A stretch of DNA of 64,000 bases from Streptococcus salivarius (GCF_000785515.1 NZ_CP009913.1:2000001-2064000), one strand, 5' to 3'; counted from the first letter of the stretch, positions 26,917 to 36,828 are shown. Translations and numbers: made by a program. Notes: a model not told the origin generated them from the sequence alone.

Positions 26917-28167
26917 ATGAAATTTGTTGGACTCGTTGGAGCAAATTATGATCAATCATATAACCGTAAACTGCTCGAATTTATCAGAAGACATTTTAAA
27001 ATAAAATTTGAACTTGAAGTTTTGGAAATTGATGAAGTTCCTATGTTTAACCAAGATGAAAAATGGGACGAAAGCTTCCAACTTCGCTTACTTAATAACA
27101 AAATCACACGCGCTGACGGTGTTATCATTGCAACACCTGAGCACAACCACACTATCTCTGCAGCACTTAAATCAGTTTTGGAGTGGCTCTCATTCGAAGT
27201 GCACCCATTTGAAAACAAGCCTGTAATGATTGTTGGTGCTTCTTACTACGACCAAGGGACTTCTCGTGCCCAAGTGCATTTGCGTAAAATCCTTGAAGCA
27301 CCTGGTGTCAATGCCTATACACTTCCAGGTAATGAATTCTTGCTTGGAAAGGCTAAAGAAGCCTTTGACCTTGAAGGTAACATTACCAATGAAGGCACTA
27401 TTAACTTCCTTGAACAATGCTTAGATAATTTCATCCAATATGTAGGAGTGGTTTCTAAATTGAAAAAACCAAAACCAATCGAACCTGAAGACTTGGATTG
27501 TAACAACCCAATCGCTACAACTGTTACCGAAGTTGATCCTGACGATCCAGAGTGGGTAGAAAAAGTAGCTGAAATCACTGGTGCGGTATCTGGTGATACC
27601 TACGTGAAATTGGACCACGGTATTTTGACGGTTAATCAAATTGACATGTTCCTCAAGGCTATGCCATTTGAATTGACCTATGCCGATGATAACAATCAGT
27701 TCCTCTACTACAATAACGCCCATCAAGATCCTGACACTATGTTTGCTAAACGTGTGCCACCTCAATCTGGTAGCCGTATGTCAACTGTTCACGGCTCACT
27801 TCCACCAGCTCGTATGAAAAATGTAGAATGGGTTATCGGTACACTTCGTAATGGTAACCAAGAATATGTTCGTACGATTGTTCCAGGGTCACCTGAAGGA
27901 GTTATCAATACGCATAACTATCAGGCTATGTACTATGATGATGGTTCTTATGCAGGAATCAATGAAATCGTCTTTAACTTTAAACCATGGCTTGACTGGT
28001 ATCTCGAAACAACTGGTCAACGCCTTGTCGGAGGAAGCGGTCCTTTTGCACCAGCTGCAGCTAGTCATGGCGGTAGCGACGCCACATCTGGTGCATCAGA
28101 TGCGGGTGGTCATGGTGGCGACGCAGCCCCAGCCGCAGATGCAACATCTGGAGCATCCTCATATTAA
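26917..28167 (+). CDS. NADPH-dependent FMN reductase fused to a PAS-like domain
   Basis: This 416-residue protein has an FMN reductase domain at about 1-185 (MKFVGLVGANYDQSYNRKLL, TPEHNHTISAALKSVLEWL). A linker rich in Pro/Glu/Asp follows. About 235-375 resembles the C-terminal PAS_10-like domain of DUF438 proteins (LTVNQIDMFLKAMPFELTYA, VPPQSGSRMSTVHGSLPPAR). The tail of about 40 residues is low-complexity Ala/Gly/Ser/His with repeated ATSGAS units. It lies 18 bp after a single-domain paralogue, probably a tandem duplication. The PAS-like part may sense redox state or bind heme or flavin; that is inference. Confidence 0.82.
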   Translation: MKFVGLVGANYDQSYNRKLLEFIRRHFKIKFELEVLEIDEVPMFNQDEKWDESFQLRLLNNKITRADGVIIATPEHNHTISAALKSVLEWLSFEVHPFENKPVMIVGASYYDQGTSRAQVHLRKILEAPGVNAYTLPGNEFLLGKAKEAFDLEGNITNEGTINFLEQCLDNFIQYVGVVSKLKKPKPIEPEDLDCNNPIATTVTEVDPDDPEWVEKVAEITGAVSGDTYVKLDHGILTVNQIDMFLKAMPFELTYADDNNQFLYYNNAHQDPDTMFAKRVPPQSGSRMSTVHGSLPPARMKNVEWVIGTLRNGNQEYVRTIVPGSPEGVINTHNYQAMYYDDGSYAGINEIVFNFKPWLDWYLETTGQRLVGGSGPFAPAAASHGGSDATSGASDAGGHGGDAAPAADATSGASSY

Positions 28168-28176
28168 GACTTGGAA

Positions 28177-28206
28177 AAGTTGGGACAAAACGTCCTGACT
28201 TTTTTT
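28177..28206 (+). terminator. Terminator of the FMN reductase pair
   Basis: AAGT-GGAC/GTCC-ACTT is followed by seven Ts on the plus strand. Confidence 0.85.
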
Positions 28207-28286
28207 CATGGTCATCTTAAATTTATTTTCACTCGAGCTTGTGCATCCACTCATGCTCCATGTTACACAATTTAGAGGTAAAACCT

Positions 28287-29078
28287 ATGTCTCAATTCTA
28301 AGAAAAAGTTTTTGCTGCTTGCGCTAAAAAAGAAGCTCTCTTTGACGAAAGTCTGGGGCGCTATGCCTTGCGCTCTATGCTCGCTGGAGCTTATCTTACT
28401 ATGTCAACTGCTGTAGGAATTATTGGTGCGGATGTTATCGCTACAGGTATTCCAGCCCTTTCTCGTTTTGTCTTCGCCTTTATCTTTGCCATCGGACTGG
28501 TCTTCGTTCTCATATTCAATGGAGAGTTGGCTACTTCAAACATGATGTTCCTGACCAGTGGTGCCTATTATGGTAAAATCAAATGGAGCAAGGTGTGTAC
28601 CATCCTCCTCTACTGTACCTTCTTTAATTTTGTCGGTGCCCTTATCTTGGCCTGGTTCTTCAACCAATCCTTCTCTTTCCAACATTTGACTGACAAGAGT
28701 TTCTTAGTTACTGCTGTCTCAACCAAGCTTGGAAAAACAGATTGGATGAACTTTACAGAAGGTATTACAGCTAATATGTTCGTTAATATTGCCATCTTGG
28801 GCTACATGCTCCTCAAAGAAGAATCTGCTAAAATTTTCATTGCGCTATCAGCTATCTTTATGTTTGTATTTTTGATTAATGAACACTTGATTGCTAACTT
28901 TGCTTCTTTCATGTTGCTCGGTTTCAACGGTGTGCGTGATGCTGTGGATAATTTCACTTTGGCAAATATTCTACGTCAGTGGGTAGTCGTTTTCTTCGGT
29001 AACTGGATTGGCGGAGGTATTTTCATTGGTTTGGCATACTCTTGGCTCAATAAAACTAAAACACCTCACATTGATTAG
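28287..29078 (+). pseudogene. Formate/nitrite transporter family gene with stop at codon 5
   Basis: The frame begins ATGTCTCAATTC (28287-28298) and meets TAA at 28299-28301. It then stays open for about 259 codons to 29078, encoding an FNT-type channel with six membrane segments (SMLAGAYLTMSTAVGIIGAD; NMMFLTSGAYYGKI; GNWIGGGIFIGLAYSWL). FNT channels move formate or nitrite. A stop at codon 5 should prevent full-length product. Restart at TTG (28368) or ATG (28377) would keep the first membrane segment but lacks a good ribosome site. Call it a probable recent pseudogene or an N-truncated protein. Confidence 0.8.
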
Positions 29079-29086
29079 GAGACCAC

Positions 29087-29647
29087 ATGCGTCAAAAGAC
29101 ATTCATCAAACAAACCAGCCTAGCTATTCTACTGTATTTTATTTGCCTAGCCCTTGCAGTTGCTATTGATTTAATCTTTTTCAAAGTCAAAAATATGTAT
29201 CATACACCTGCCTTAGCGGCTATCTTTGCAGGCTGGGTCTACTTGGGGCTTATCAGAAAGACAAAACAATTTGGAGCGATTACCTGTCTGGGTATCTTTA
29301 TGTCCCTCTTCTTCTTTGCTTCTGGGCACTTTGTTCTAGCCTTTCTTCCTAGCTTTCTGGCTGGCCTTGTCGCTGACTTTCTAGCTAAGAAAGGGAACTA
29401 TGAGAATAGTAAACTTAATTTACTTTCCTATATGATCTTTTCCCTAGGGAACTTAGCACCCATTATCACCATGTGGCTTGCGCCCAAAGCTTATATCGCA
29501 CAGCTCCTAGCCAAAGGGAAAACTCAAGATTATGTAAATCAAGTTATGGTTCCCTTTACAGCCAGTCATGTCTTAATCCTGATTGGAGGAACGCTCATGG
29601 CTGCTCTCATTGGGGGCTACATTGCCCAAAATTGGCTGAAAAAATAA
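29087..29647 (+). CDS. MptD/Trep_Strep-type membrane protein (putative ECF S component)
   Basis: This 186-residue membrane protein has five or six hydrophobic segments and resembles the TIGR02185 (Trep_Strep) family, considered substrate-binding S components of ECF transporters. Conserved-looking features are AIFAGWVYLGL near 44-54, GHFVLAFLPSFLAGLVADFLAKKGNY near 83-108 and SYMIFSLGNLAPI. No ECF ATPase or T component is next to it, so it would use the shared module. It lies 9 bp after the broken transporter gene. Confidence 0.72.
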   Translation: MRQKTFIKQTSLAILLYFICLALAVAIDLIFFKVKNMYHTPALAAIFAGWVYLGLIRKTKQFGAITCLGIFMSLFFFASGHFVLAFLPSFLAGLVADFLAKKGNYENSKLNLLSYMIFSLGNLAPIITMWLAPKAYIAQLLAKGKTQDYVNQVMVPFTASHVLILIGGTLMAALIGGYIAQNWLKK

Positions 29648-29698
29648 ATAGCCATCAGCCCTCCTAACAGAGAGTACAAGACAAACATGCTTTTCTTA

Positions 29699-29707
29699 TG
29701 TTATAAT
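29699..29707 (+). promoter_or_regulatory. gpsA-galU promoter (extended -10)
   Basis: TGTTATAAT at 29699-29707 is an extended -10 about 55 bp before the gpsA start. Confidence 0.6.
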
Positions 29708-29762
29708 GAGAAAGAATACAGTCTTTTTCTACTTTGTTAGAAAGGACCTAAAGGGAGACCTA

Positions 29763-30788
29763 ATGATGAAAAAACAAAAAATCGCTGTCTTGGGCCCTGG
29801 TTCATGGGGAACTGCCCTTGCTCAGGTACTCAACGACAACGGACACGAGGTCCGTATTTGGGGAAACATCCCTGAACAAATTGATGAAATTAACGAGAAA
29901 CACACCAATACCCGCTACTTCAAGGATGTGGTTTTGGATGAAAACATTAAAGCCTACAAAGAGCTATCTGAAGCCCTAGATAGTGTCGACGCTGTTCTCT
30001 TTGTTGTTCCAACCAAGGTCACTCGCTTAGTTGCTAAGCAAGTTGCTGAACTTTTGGACCACGAAGTTGTTGTTATGCATGCTTCCAAAGGTTTGGAACC
30101 TGGAACACACGAACGCCTTTCAACAATCCTTGAAGAAGAGATTCCTAAGGAACTTCGTAGTGAGATTGTTGTCGTATCTGGTCCAAGCCACGCTGAAGAA
30201 ACTATTGTTCGCGATATCACTTTGATTACAGCAGCATCTAAGGATCTTGAAGCGGCACGCTATGTCCAAGGTATTTTCAGCAATAGCTACTTCCGCCTCT
30301 ACACCAATTCAGATGTGATTGGTGTTGAAACAGCTGGTGCTCTTAAAAACATTATCGCGGTAGGTGCTGGTGCCCTCCACGGTATGGGATATGGGGACAA
30401 TGCTAAGGCAGCCGTTATTACTCGTGGCCTTGCGGAAATTACTCGTCTTGGTGTGAAACTTGGGGCTGATCCTTTGACTTACAGCGGTCTATCTGGGGTT
30501 GGTGACCTTATTGTTACAGGAACTTCTATCCATTCACGTAACTGGCGTGCTGGGGATGCGCTCGGTCGTGGAGAAAAGCTAGAAGACATTGAACGTAACA
30601 TGGGAATGGTTATCGAGGGTATTTCAACCACAAAGGTTGCCTATGAAATCGCCCAAGAACTCGGCGTCTACATGCCAATAACAACAGCAATCTACAAATC
30701 TATCTATGAGGGTGCTGATATCAAGGAATCTATTCTCAATATGATGTCCAACGAATTGCGCTCTGAAAATGAATGGGATAAAAAATAA
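29763..30788 (+). CDS. gpsA: NAD(P)-dependent glycerol-3-phosphate dehydrogenase
   Basis: This 341-residue cytosolic enzyme reduces dihydroxyacetone phosphate to sn-glycerol 3-phosphate for membrane lipids. The Rossmann motif is [14 protein letters not shown] (family usually GxGxxG). Also seen are SGPSHAEE, the catalytic lysine region [17 protein letters not shown] and SGVGDLIVT. The start is the ATG at 29763 behind AAAGGGAG, with a second ATG next to it; an upstream extension covers the promoter. galU follows after 17 bp, a common streptococcal pairing. Confidence 0.95.
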   Translation: MMKKQKIAVLGPGSWGTALAQVLNDNGHEVRIWGNIPEQIDEINEKHTNTRYFKDVVLDENIKAYKELSEALDSVDAVLFVVPTKVTRLVAKQVAELLDHEVVVMHASKGLEPGTHERLSTILEEEIPKELRSEIVVVSGPSHAEETIVRDITLITAASKDLEAARYVQGIFSNSYFRLYTNSDVIGVETAGALKNIIAVGAGALHGMGYGDNAKAAVITRGLAEITRLGVKLGADPLTYSGLSGVGDLIVTGTSIHSRNWRAGDALGRGEKLEDIERNMGMVIEGISTTKVAYEIAQELGVYMPITTAIYKSIYEGADIKESILNMMSNELRSENEWDKK

Positions 30789-30805
30789 AAATCTAAGGAG
30801 TTCTC

Positions 30806-31720
30806 ATGAAGAATCAAAAAGTTAGAAAAGCTATCATCCCCGCTGCAGGACTCGGAACACGCTTTTTACCAGCTACTAAGGCCTTGGCCAAAGAAATGTT
30901 GCCAATCGTTGACAAACCAACCATCCAATTTATCGTTGAAGAAGCCCTCAAATCAGGTATCGAAGATATCTTGGTGGTTACTGGTAAGTCAAAACGTTCT
31001 ATCGAAGACCACTTTGATTCAAACTTCGAGTTAGAATACAACTTGGAACAAAAAGGTAAGACAGACCTGTTGAAATTGGTTAATGACACCACTGCTATTA
31101 ACCTCCACTTTATCCGCCAAAGCCACCCACGTGGCCTTGGAGATGCTGTTCTTCAAGCCAAAGCATTTGTCGGAAATGAGCCATTCGTTGTCATGCTTGG
31201 TGACGACCTCATGGATATCACTAATGACAAAGCAGTACCTTTGACTAAGCAGCTCATTAATGATTATGAGGAAACACACGCATCAACCATTGCAGTTATG
31301 CCTGTACCTCATGAAGAAGTTTCTTCTTATGGTGTCATCGCCCCTCAAGGCAAAGGTGAAAATGGACGTTATAGCGTTGAAACTTTCGTTGAAAAACCAA
31401 ATCCAGAGGATGCACCAAGTGATCTTGCTATCATCGGGCGTTACCTTCTAACACCTGAAATTTTCGGTATTTTGGAAACTCAAGAACCAGGTGCTGGAAA
31501 TGAAGTCCAATTGACTGATGCTATCGATAAACTTAACAAGACACAACGCGTCTTTGCTCGCGAATTTACTGGAGACCGTTATGATGTCGGTGACAAATTC
31601 GGATTCATGAAAACATCAATCGATTACGCACTTAAACATCCTCAAGTTAAAGATGACCTCAAGCAATACCTCATTGACTTGGGCCACAAACTTGAAGGCA
31701 AAGCAGCTAAAAAAGACTAA
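30806..31720 (+). CDS. galU: UTP-glucose-1-phosphate uridylyltransferase
   Basis: This 304-residue enzyme makes UDP-glucose from UTP and glucose 1-phosphate, for galactose metabolism, exopolysaccharide and glycolipids. The nucleotide-binding start [34 protein letters not shown] and [13 protein letters not shown] are characteristic. It is the second gene of gpsA-galU with a strong terminator after it. Confidence 0.96.
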   Translation: MKNQKVRKAIIPAAGLGTRFLPATKALAKEMLPIVDKPTIQFIVEEALKSGIEDILVVTGKSKRSIEDHFDSNFELEYNLEQKGKTDLLKLVNDTTAINLHFIRQSHPRGLGDAVLQAKAFVGNEPFVVMLGDDLMDITNDKAVPLTKQLINDYEETHASTIAVMPVPHEEVSSYGVIAPQGKGENGRYSVETFVEKPNPEDAPSDLAIIGRYLLTPEIFGILETQEPGAGNEVQLTDAIDKLNKTQRVFAREFTGDRYDVGDKFGFMKTSIDYALKHPQVKDDLKQYLIDLGHKLEGKAAKKD

Positions 31721-31725
31721 TATAA

Positions 31726-31757
31726 AAACCATCGAATGTCAGGTTCGATGGTTTTTT
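31726..31757 (+). terminator. galU terminator, probably bidirectional
   Basis: AACCATCGAA/TTCGATGGTT is followed by a T run on the plus strand. It also faces the convergent rhomboid gene. Confidence 0.9.
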
Positions 31758-31765
31758 CATATAAT

Positions 31766-32440
31766 TTAAAAATAAGTAAATCCTAGAAGAATCAGCAATA
31801 GTAAAATGTAAGTTAAAAGAGCTGTAAAACGCCAACCTTTACTAAATAAGCGACTTTCAACCTTGTTAGCCAAAAAGATAGCTGCAAGAGCACCTCCAAC
31901 TAAACCACCAAGATGGCCTGTAATCCCAACACTAGGTGTAAACAGGTTGAAGATTAAGTTTATGACAATCAAAGCCAAGTAATTGCGACCTAACTGATTA
32001 AGCAAAGGACTATGACTATAGTAGCCAAGAATCACAACAGCCGCAAAAAGTCCAAACAAGGATGTCGAAGCACCAGCTGCAATAACATTAGGCGTAAAAA
32101 GTAAGGTAAAGGCATTTCCCATAACACCAGCCAACAAATAGAGCCCTAGAAAACGTAGAGTCCCAAAAATCTGCTCAGCCATTTTCCCCATAAAGTAAAG
32201 GGCAAGCATATTAAATAGAAAATGCTCAACACCTATATGCACAAAAATCGGTGTTACAAGACGCCAGAGGTTCAGTGGGCTGTACTGAACAAAAGCACCG
32301 TACATGGCCCCCATCTTAAAGAGGCTCAAAGGTGAGGTCGCTTGAAAGCCATTTAAGAGATATTGACAGATGAAAGTCAGCGTCGTAAGCCCCAACAATA
32401 GATAGGTTGCTGGGTATTTCTTCCACTCATTTACTTGCAT
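31766..32440 (-). CDS. Rhomboid-family intramembrane serine protease
   Basis: This 224-residue membrane protease cuts membrane proteins within the bilayer. Seven hydrophobic segments are visible. The catalytic serine lies in AAGASTSLFGLFAA near 122-135 and the partner histidine in GITGHLGGLVGGALAA near 176-191. HIGVEHFLFNMLALYFMG contains the conserved His and Asn of the oxyanion region. The start overlaps the end of the upstream cyclo-ligase gene by 10 bp, so they are co-translated. The substrate is unknown. Confidence 0.93.
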   Translation of the reverse strand: MQVNEWKKYPATYLLLGLTTLTFICQYLLNGFQATSPLSLFKMGAMYGAFVQYSPLNLWRLVTPIFVHIGVEHFLFNMLALYFMGKMAEQIFGTLRFLGLYLLAGVMGNAFTLLFTPNVIAAGASTSLFGLFAAVVILGYYSHSPLLNQLGRNYLALIVINLIFNLFTPSVGITGHLGGLVGGALAAIFLANKVESRLFSKGWRFTALLTYILLLLILLGFTYF

Positions 32441-32958
32441 GTAACAACCTCCTTAACAGGAATATCATAGCTATCTGGTTGAAAATCATGTTTCTGGCAA
32501 GGATAAACCGTACTAACGGTCTCCCCTTCAAAATCAGACAAATAGCGGTCATAGTAACCTGCTCCGTAACCAATGCGATAGCCTTCATCATTGAAAACTA
32601 CTCCTGGCACATGAATTAAATCAATCTCTGATTTTTCCACAGCCAAATCAGACACAGGTTCCATCAAGCCAAAAGAGGTTGCAACAAGATTATCTGGATC
32701 ATAATCCACAAAAATCATTCGACCTTGTTTATATGTTTTAGGAATCAAAAGTCGTTTACCATCCTTTAAAGCCTGATTGATTAAAAGACCGGTATCATAT
32801 TCATGAGGAAAAGACAAATAAGTCGCAATCACCTGGGCATCTTTATAAGCAGGTAAGGCAATCAATTGCTCCAAAAGATATTGATCTATCTTAGCCTTAG
32901 TCTCAGGATCTTGTGAAGTTAACTGAGCCAAGACTGTTTTTCTAAGTTCATTTTTCAT
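32431..32958 (-). CDS. 5-formyltetrahydrofolate cyclo-ligase
   Basis: This 175-residue enzyme uses ATP to convert 5-formyl-THF to 5,10-methenyl-THF, returning a storage folate to one-carbon metabolism. The family signature GYRIGYGAGYYDRYL is near 126-140. The N-terminal RKTVLAQL and the KRLLIPKTYKQGRM region fit the ATP-binding fold. The protein is a little short but complete. It is paired with the rhomboid gene, as in many streptococci. Confidence 0.9.
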   Translation of the reverse strand: MKNELRKTVLAQLTSQDPETKAKIDQYLLEQLIALPAYKDAQVIATYLSFPHEYDTGLLINQALKDGKRLLIPKTYKQGRMIFVDYDPDNLVATSFGLMEPVSDLAVEKSEIDLIHVPGVVFNDEGYRIGYGAGYYDRYLSDFEGETVSTVYPCQKHDFQPDSYDIPVKEVVTCK

Positions 32959-32972
32959 AGGTTTATCATATC

Positions 32973-33009
32973 AAAAAAGCTACCAAAAGTCAGACTTGGT
33001 AGATTTTTT
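32973..33009 (-). terminator. Terminator of the acetyl-DAP deacetylase gene
   Basis: CTACCAA/TTGGTAG pairs around a 9-nt loop with T runs on both sides. Confidence 0.8.
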
Positions 33010-33026
33010 AGCTGTATCAACTATGG

Positions 33027-34160
33027 TTAGGCTTCTGCCTTGTGTTTAAGGAATTTTCCAATTTCAGCCACTGCAAAAGCGAGGGCATCTTCATTTGGAC
33101 TCATCTTAGGATGGTGAAGTGCATATGGCGTGTCAATTCCCAACCAGAACATGACACCAGGAACCTTACTAAGCAAATAACCAAAGTCCTCTCCAGTCAT
33201 AGCTGGTGGACAATCAATCAGGTTAACCTCTGGGCTAGCATCAAAGAAAGCCATCAACTCTTTGGCCAAGGCTGGATTATTTTCCACAGGAAGATAACCA
33301 CCTTGTTTCAACATGATATCCACTTCCATACCAAAGCTAGCTGCCACGCCCTCTGCAATCTGGCGCACGCGCTTCTGGATAAGGAGACTCATTTCCTGAG
33401 TAAGGGTACGAATAGTTCCATAAACCTCTGCAGTTTCAGCGATAACATTGTTAGTAGTTCCTGCATGGAAAGAACCAAAGGTAACTACCCCACCCTGGAT
33501 AGGGTCAACATTACGACTGACAATTGTTTGCACCTGAGTAATAAAGTAAGAAGCTGCTACAAGGGCATCATTGGCCTCATGTGGAAAGGCCGCATGTCCA
33601 CCTTTCCCCTTGAAAGTAACGAGGACTTCACAAGTCCCAGCAAAAAGGGTGCTTGTGTTAGTCGCAATATCACCTACCTTGAAATCTGGACGGACGTGGA
33701 GGCCATAGAACTCATCTGGCAACCAGTCTCCAAAGGCACCGTCCTCATACATAAGCATACCACCAGCTTCATTTTCTTCAGCCGGCTGGAAGAGGAAGAG
33801 CATGTTATTTTTAGGCTTTACTTGAAGCATCTGGTCCAAAAGACCAAGCGCTGTAGTCATGTGCATATCGTGTCCACAAGCATGCATACGACCTTCATGA
33901 GTAGACTTGAAGTCAAGACCTGTTTCCTCTACGATTGGGAGACCATCAATATCTGTACGCCAACCAATAGTTTTTTCAGGAGCATGCCCGTGAAGATAGA
34001 CAAGGATCCCTGTACGCCAAGTACGTTGCTCCACAAAGTCCTTACCTTCAGTCATTTCAGCAATACGCTCTAAGAGATAAGCCTGAGTTTTAAATTCTTC
34101 CAAACCAATTTCAGGAATTTGGTGAAGGTCTCGTCTGATTTTAATTAAATCAAGTGTCAT
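33027..34160 (-). CDS. N-acetyldiaminopimelate deacetylase
   Basis: This 377-residue M20-type metallohydrolase removes acetyl from N-acetyl-LL-diaminopimelate, feeding lysine and peptidoglycan precursors by the acetylase branch. Metal-site motifs are [10 protein letters not shown] near 91-100, PAEENEAGG near 126 and the C-terminal [10 protein letters not shown]. It follows dapH by 76 bp, so two sequential pathway steps are neighbours, which favours this call over a generic amidohydrolase. Confidence 0.9.
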   Translation of the reverse strand: MTLDLIKIRRDLHQIPEIGLEEFKTQAYLLERIAEMTEGKDFVEQRTWRTGILVYLHGHAPEKTIGWRTDIDGLPIVEETGLDFKSTHEGRMHACGHDMHMTTALGLLDQMLQVKPKNNMLFLFQPAEENEAGGMLMYEDGAFGDWLPDEFYGLHVRPDFKVGDIATNTSTLFAGTCEVLVTFKGKGGHAAFPHEANDALVAASYFITQVQTIVSRNVDPIQGGVVTFGSFHAGTTNNVIAETAEVYGTIRTLTQEMSLLIQKRVRQIAEGVAASFGMEVDIMLKQGGYLPVENNPALAKELMAFFDASPEVNLIDCPPAMTGEDFGYLLSKVPGVMFWLGIDTPYALHHPKMSPNEDALAFAVAEIGKFLKHKAEA

Positions 34161-34236
34161 GTTTTTATCCTTTTTATTGTCTTATTTTATAGAGAATCTA
34201 GAAATAGAGGCCTTACAGGCCTCTACTATCAATATG

Positions 34237-34935
34237 TTATAAGTTACGCAAAGCGTCTTCGAGTGCTGTTTTTTGTTGTGTTTTTTCATCAATTTCCTTG
34301 ATGATACGAGCTGGAACACCAGCTACAACCACATTTTCAGGAACATCTTGAGTAACGATAGCTCCAGCAGCAACGACTGAACCGTTACCAACTTGAACAC
34401 CTTCAATAACAACAGCATTAGCACCAACAAGAACGTTATCACCGATACGAACTGGGTCTGCTGAAGCTGGTTCAATCACACCAGCAAGGACTGCACCCGC
34501 ACCGATATGGCTGTTTTTACCAACAGTAGCACGACCACCAAGGATAGCACCCATATCAATCATAGTACCAGCACCAATTTCAGCACCGATATTGATTACA
34601 GCACCCATCATAACGACAGCATTGTCTTCGATAGTTACTTGGTCTCGGATAATAGCACCTGGTTCGATACGTGCATTAAGGTGACGTTTATCAAGCAATG
34701 GAACAGCTGAGTTACGGCCATCTTGTTCCACAACATAGTCCTTGTTTTCAGTCAAATTCGCAAGAAGTGGTTCGATATCTTTCCAGTCTCCGAAAAGAAC
34801 GTTACCAAGTTTAGTGACAGAAGCTGGAACAGCAGTTGCCAATTCCCCTTCAAAAGTTACTTTAACATTCGTTTTCTTTTCAGCATTACCGATAAAAGCG
34901 ATAATTTCTTGTGCAGACATTTTTTGTGCAGTCAT
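34237..34935 (-). CDS. dapH: Tetrahydrodipicolinate N-acetyltransferase
   Basis: This 232-residue enzyme acetylates 2,3,4,5-tetrahydrodipicolinate using acetyl-CoA in lysine/DAP synthesis. It has a left-handed beta-helix of hexapeptide repeats from about 90 to 205 ([46 protein letters not shown]). The start is the ATG at 34935 ([15 protein letters not shown]) behind GGAG. The downstream deacetylase acts later in the same pathway. Confidence 0.94.
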   Translation of the reverse strand: MTAQKMSAQEIIAFIGNAEKKTNVKVTFEGELATAVPASVTKLGNVLFGDWKDIEPLLANLTENKDYVVEQDGRNSAVPLLDKRHLNARIEPGAIIRDQVTIEDNAVVMMGAVINIGAEIGAGTMIDMGAILGGRATVGKNSHIGAGAVLAGVIEPASADPVRIGDNVLVGANAVVIEGVQVGNGSVVAAGAIVTQDVPENVVVAGVPARIIKEIDEKTQQKTALEDALRNL

Positions 34936-35020
34936 GAGATTCTCCATTCACATAAAGTTAGGAATTATTATACCAAAAATTCTGATAATTGTCTTTGCTT
35001 TTGCCAAATACAGTGTATTT

Positions 35021-35773
35021 TTATGTAAAATTGGTCTTTAGAGCTTCTATATCAGTAATCACTCGGTCTGGCTTGATTGGGGAATTCTCCAGTTCTCGAC
35101 GAGAATAAGGGAAGGTATTGAGCAAGATACTATCGATTCCAACTGCTTCAGCCACAGCAATATCAGTCGTTAAGTCATTTCCAACCATGACTGTCTCAGA
35201 CGGGTTTAACCCATGATCATCCAAAACTTGCTTTAAAAATTCAGGTTGCGGCTTACAGATACCGGCATCCGAAGACAAGTAAATAGCATCAAAATAAGGT
35301 CTTAACGCCATTAGGTCAATCTCAGCGTTAGTAAAGGCTGCTTGAGCATTAGACAAGAGATAAATCCGACAGCCCTGCTCTTTTAGAAAGGCTAGCACCT
35401 CCTTGGTATGGGGATAAGCCGTCACATGTTTGCGAGATAAGACGCGAAAGACCATTGCTATCAATTGTCCCCAATCTTCCGGCTGATTAGAGTTACGAGA
35501 CTGAGGCCGAGCGTCTACATAAAGCTGGTTAAAAATGTGGGCTAAATCAATTTCTGGATAAGCAACTCCTTTGAGATCTATTAACTCCTTACGGGCCTGA
35601 TCCACGTGCTTAGCATAAGCCTTTTTAAGAGTCTCGCCCTCATAAGCCGCTCCATAAGCCTGATATAGTTGGCCTAGTTTATCCCATAACACAGGATCCT
35701 TCTCATCAGTTAAGATATCAACCAAGGTACCATAAAAATCAAAAATGTAGTTCTTATAAGCTCTATTTTTCAT
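35021..35773 (-). CDS. HAD-superfamily hydrolase (YjjG-like)
   Basis: This 250-residue phosphatase-type protein has HAD motif I FDFYGTLVD (nucleophile Asp12 region; Tyr in place of the common Asp/Asn after Phe), motif II IYLLSNAQA, motif III CKPQPEFLKQVL and motif IV MVGNDLTTDI. The cap domain lies in between. The first motif reads DFYGT, so the second catalytic Asp of DxD is replaced by Tyr, as seen in some YjjG-like subgroups that may have weak activity. The substrate is unknown, perhaps nucleotides. Confidence 0.82.
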   Translation of the reverse strand: MKNRAYKNYIFDFYGTLVDILTDEKDPVLWDKLGQLYQAYGAAYEGETLKKAYAKHVDQARKELIDLKGVAYPEIDLAHIFNQLYVDARPQSRNSNQPEDWGQLIAMVFRVLSRKHVTAYPHTKEVLAFLKEQGCRIYLLSNAQAAFTNAEIDLMALRPYFDAIYLSSDAGICKPQPEFLKQVLDDHGLNPSETVMVGNDLTTDIAVAEAVGIDSILLNTFPYSRRELENSPIKPDRVITDIEALKTNFT

Positions 35774-35867
35774 CGCTTTTTACCCATTACTGAAACTTTC
35801 TTACTCATTGCTCTCATCATACACCTTTTAGGAAGACCAAACAAGCTAACTGAGACATTTTCCCATC

Positions 35868-35895
35868 AAAAAAATCCCAACGACTGTTAGGATTG
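35868..35895 (-). terminator. rlmA terminator
   Basis: On the minus strand AATCC-AAC...GTT-GGATT is followed by a T run; the stem includes the rlmA stop. Confidence 0.8.
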
Positions 35896-36726
35896 CTTAT
35901 CATCTCTAATACGGCCAATCAGCAGTTCTCCCGCAACGGTTAATTGCGTCACTGAAGTCAAGTCCAAAGTATCCTTATTGGCATGGAAAAAAAGAGGTGT
36001 CATCTCAGCAAATGTTTGAACATGCTCTGATGGCATAGACCAAGTCTTAGCAATCGTCACACGCTCCAAAAGGTCACAGGACTCTTGAAAATGTTCCAGA
36101 ACATCCTGGTTCGAATAAGCCTGCGCCTCCGGTAACAATTGGCGAAACTCTTTAAGATGATCCTCATGAGGAATAACCTTAAAAACCAAGCCATGATCAG
36201 ACAAAAGTCGTCCAAATTCTTGATAATTAGCTGGTGAAAAAATATCTAAAATCACATCGATACAGTGTTCACGTAAAGGCAATTGAGCCAAATCGCCAAC
36301 AAACCAAGCTACATTTTTCTGAGGATTTTGACGAGCCGCAAGAAGGATAGAATCCTTAGACAAATCAAAGGCCATGAAATCCTTGTCAAACTCTTGAGCC
36401 AACTGACGGCTATAATAGCCCTCACCACAGGCAACATCTAGAACGTGCGAGTGTTCAGGAAGGTCACGCAAGCGCTCTGAAATCACCTCCAGGATAGGAT
36501 CGTAATAGCCTGCCGCAAGAATCTGACTCCTCTTTTCAAAAGAAGCCATATCATAGTTCTTATCTCCCTTAGTCTGTCTCAAAAAATTGACAAAGCCCTG
36601 CTTGGCGATATTAAAGGTATGCCTATTCTGACAAACCAAGCTAGACAAATCCAAATGCATTGGCGCTTGACAGATAGGACAAGCAAAAAGACTCTCTTGA
36701 TCTTTAAAAACACTAAATTTGGCCAT
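35887..36726 (-). CDS. rlmA: 23S rRNA (guanine-N1) methyltransferase RlmA-type
   Basis: This 279-residue SAM-dependent methyltransferase modifies a guanine in 23S helix 35 (G748 in the Gram-positive RlmAII form, linked to tylosin and telithromycin response). It has an N-terminal zinc site (FACPICQAPM...LVCQNRHTF) and the SAM motif HVLDVACGEGYYS near 87-99. The start is the ATG at 36726 (MAKFSVFKDQ) behind GAGGAGG. The SRP RNA gene lies directly upstream and shares the region before the start. Specificity is by family resemblance. Confidence 0.88.
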   Translation of the reverse strand: MAKFSVFKDQESLFACPICQAPMHLDLSSLVCQNRHTFNIAKQGFVNFLRQTKGDKNYDMASFEKRSQILAAGYYDPILEVISERLRDLPEHSHVLDVACGEGYYSRQLAQEFDKDFMAFDLSKDSILLAARQNPQKNVAWFVGDLAQLPLREHCIDVILDIFSPANYQEFGRLLSDHGLVFKVIPHEDHLKEFRQLLPEAQAYSNQDVLEHFQESCDLLERVTIAKTWSMPSEHVQTFAEMTPLFFHANKDTLDLTSVTQLTVAGELLIGRIRDDKQS

Positions 36727-36742
36727 AAATCCTCCTCGACAC

Positions 36743-36821
36743 AAAAAAAGAGCACACACCTGAAATCGCTTAGGGCTGCTGGATTCCTCCCCTGACCCGC
36801 TTCACGCACAGATGTTGCTCC
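36743..36821 (-). ncRNA. ffs: Signal recognition particle RNA (small bacterial type)
   Basis: On the minus strand the segment contains the SRP helix 8 core: GTCAGG, then GGAGGAATCC, then AGCAGCCCTAAGC. This includes the GGAA tetraloop that binds Ffh. The 5' end GGAGCA...CATCTG pairs with the 3' CAGGTG...TGTGCTC, closing a single long hairpin that ends in a T run and acts as its own terminator. The RNA is about 79 nt. A TATAAT (36829-36834) lies 7 nt before the 5' end. It works with Ffh and FtsY in co-translational membrane targeting. Ends are approximate. Confidence 0.93.
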
Positions 36822-36828
36822 GAAAAAT

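Noticed and set aside
33042-34073. Long plus-strand frame (343 codons) opposite the acetyl-DAP deacetylase gene
   Set aside because: Shadow of a conserved gene; composition reflects the antisense strand only.
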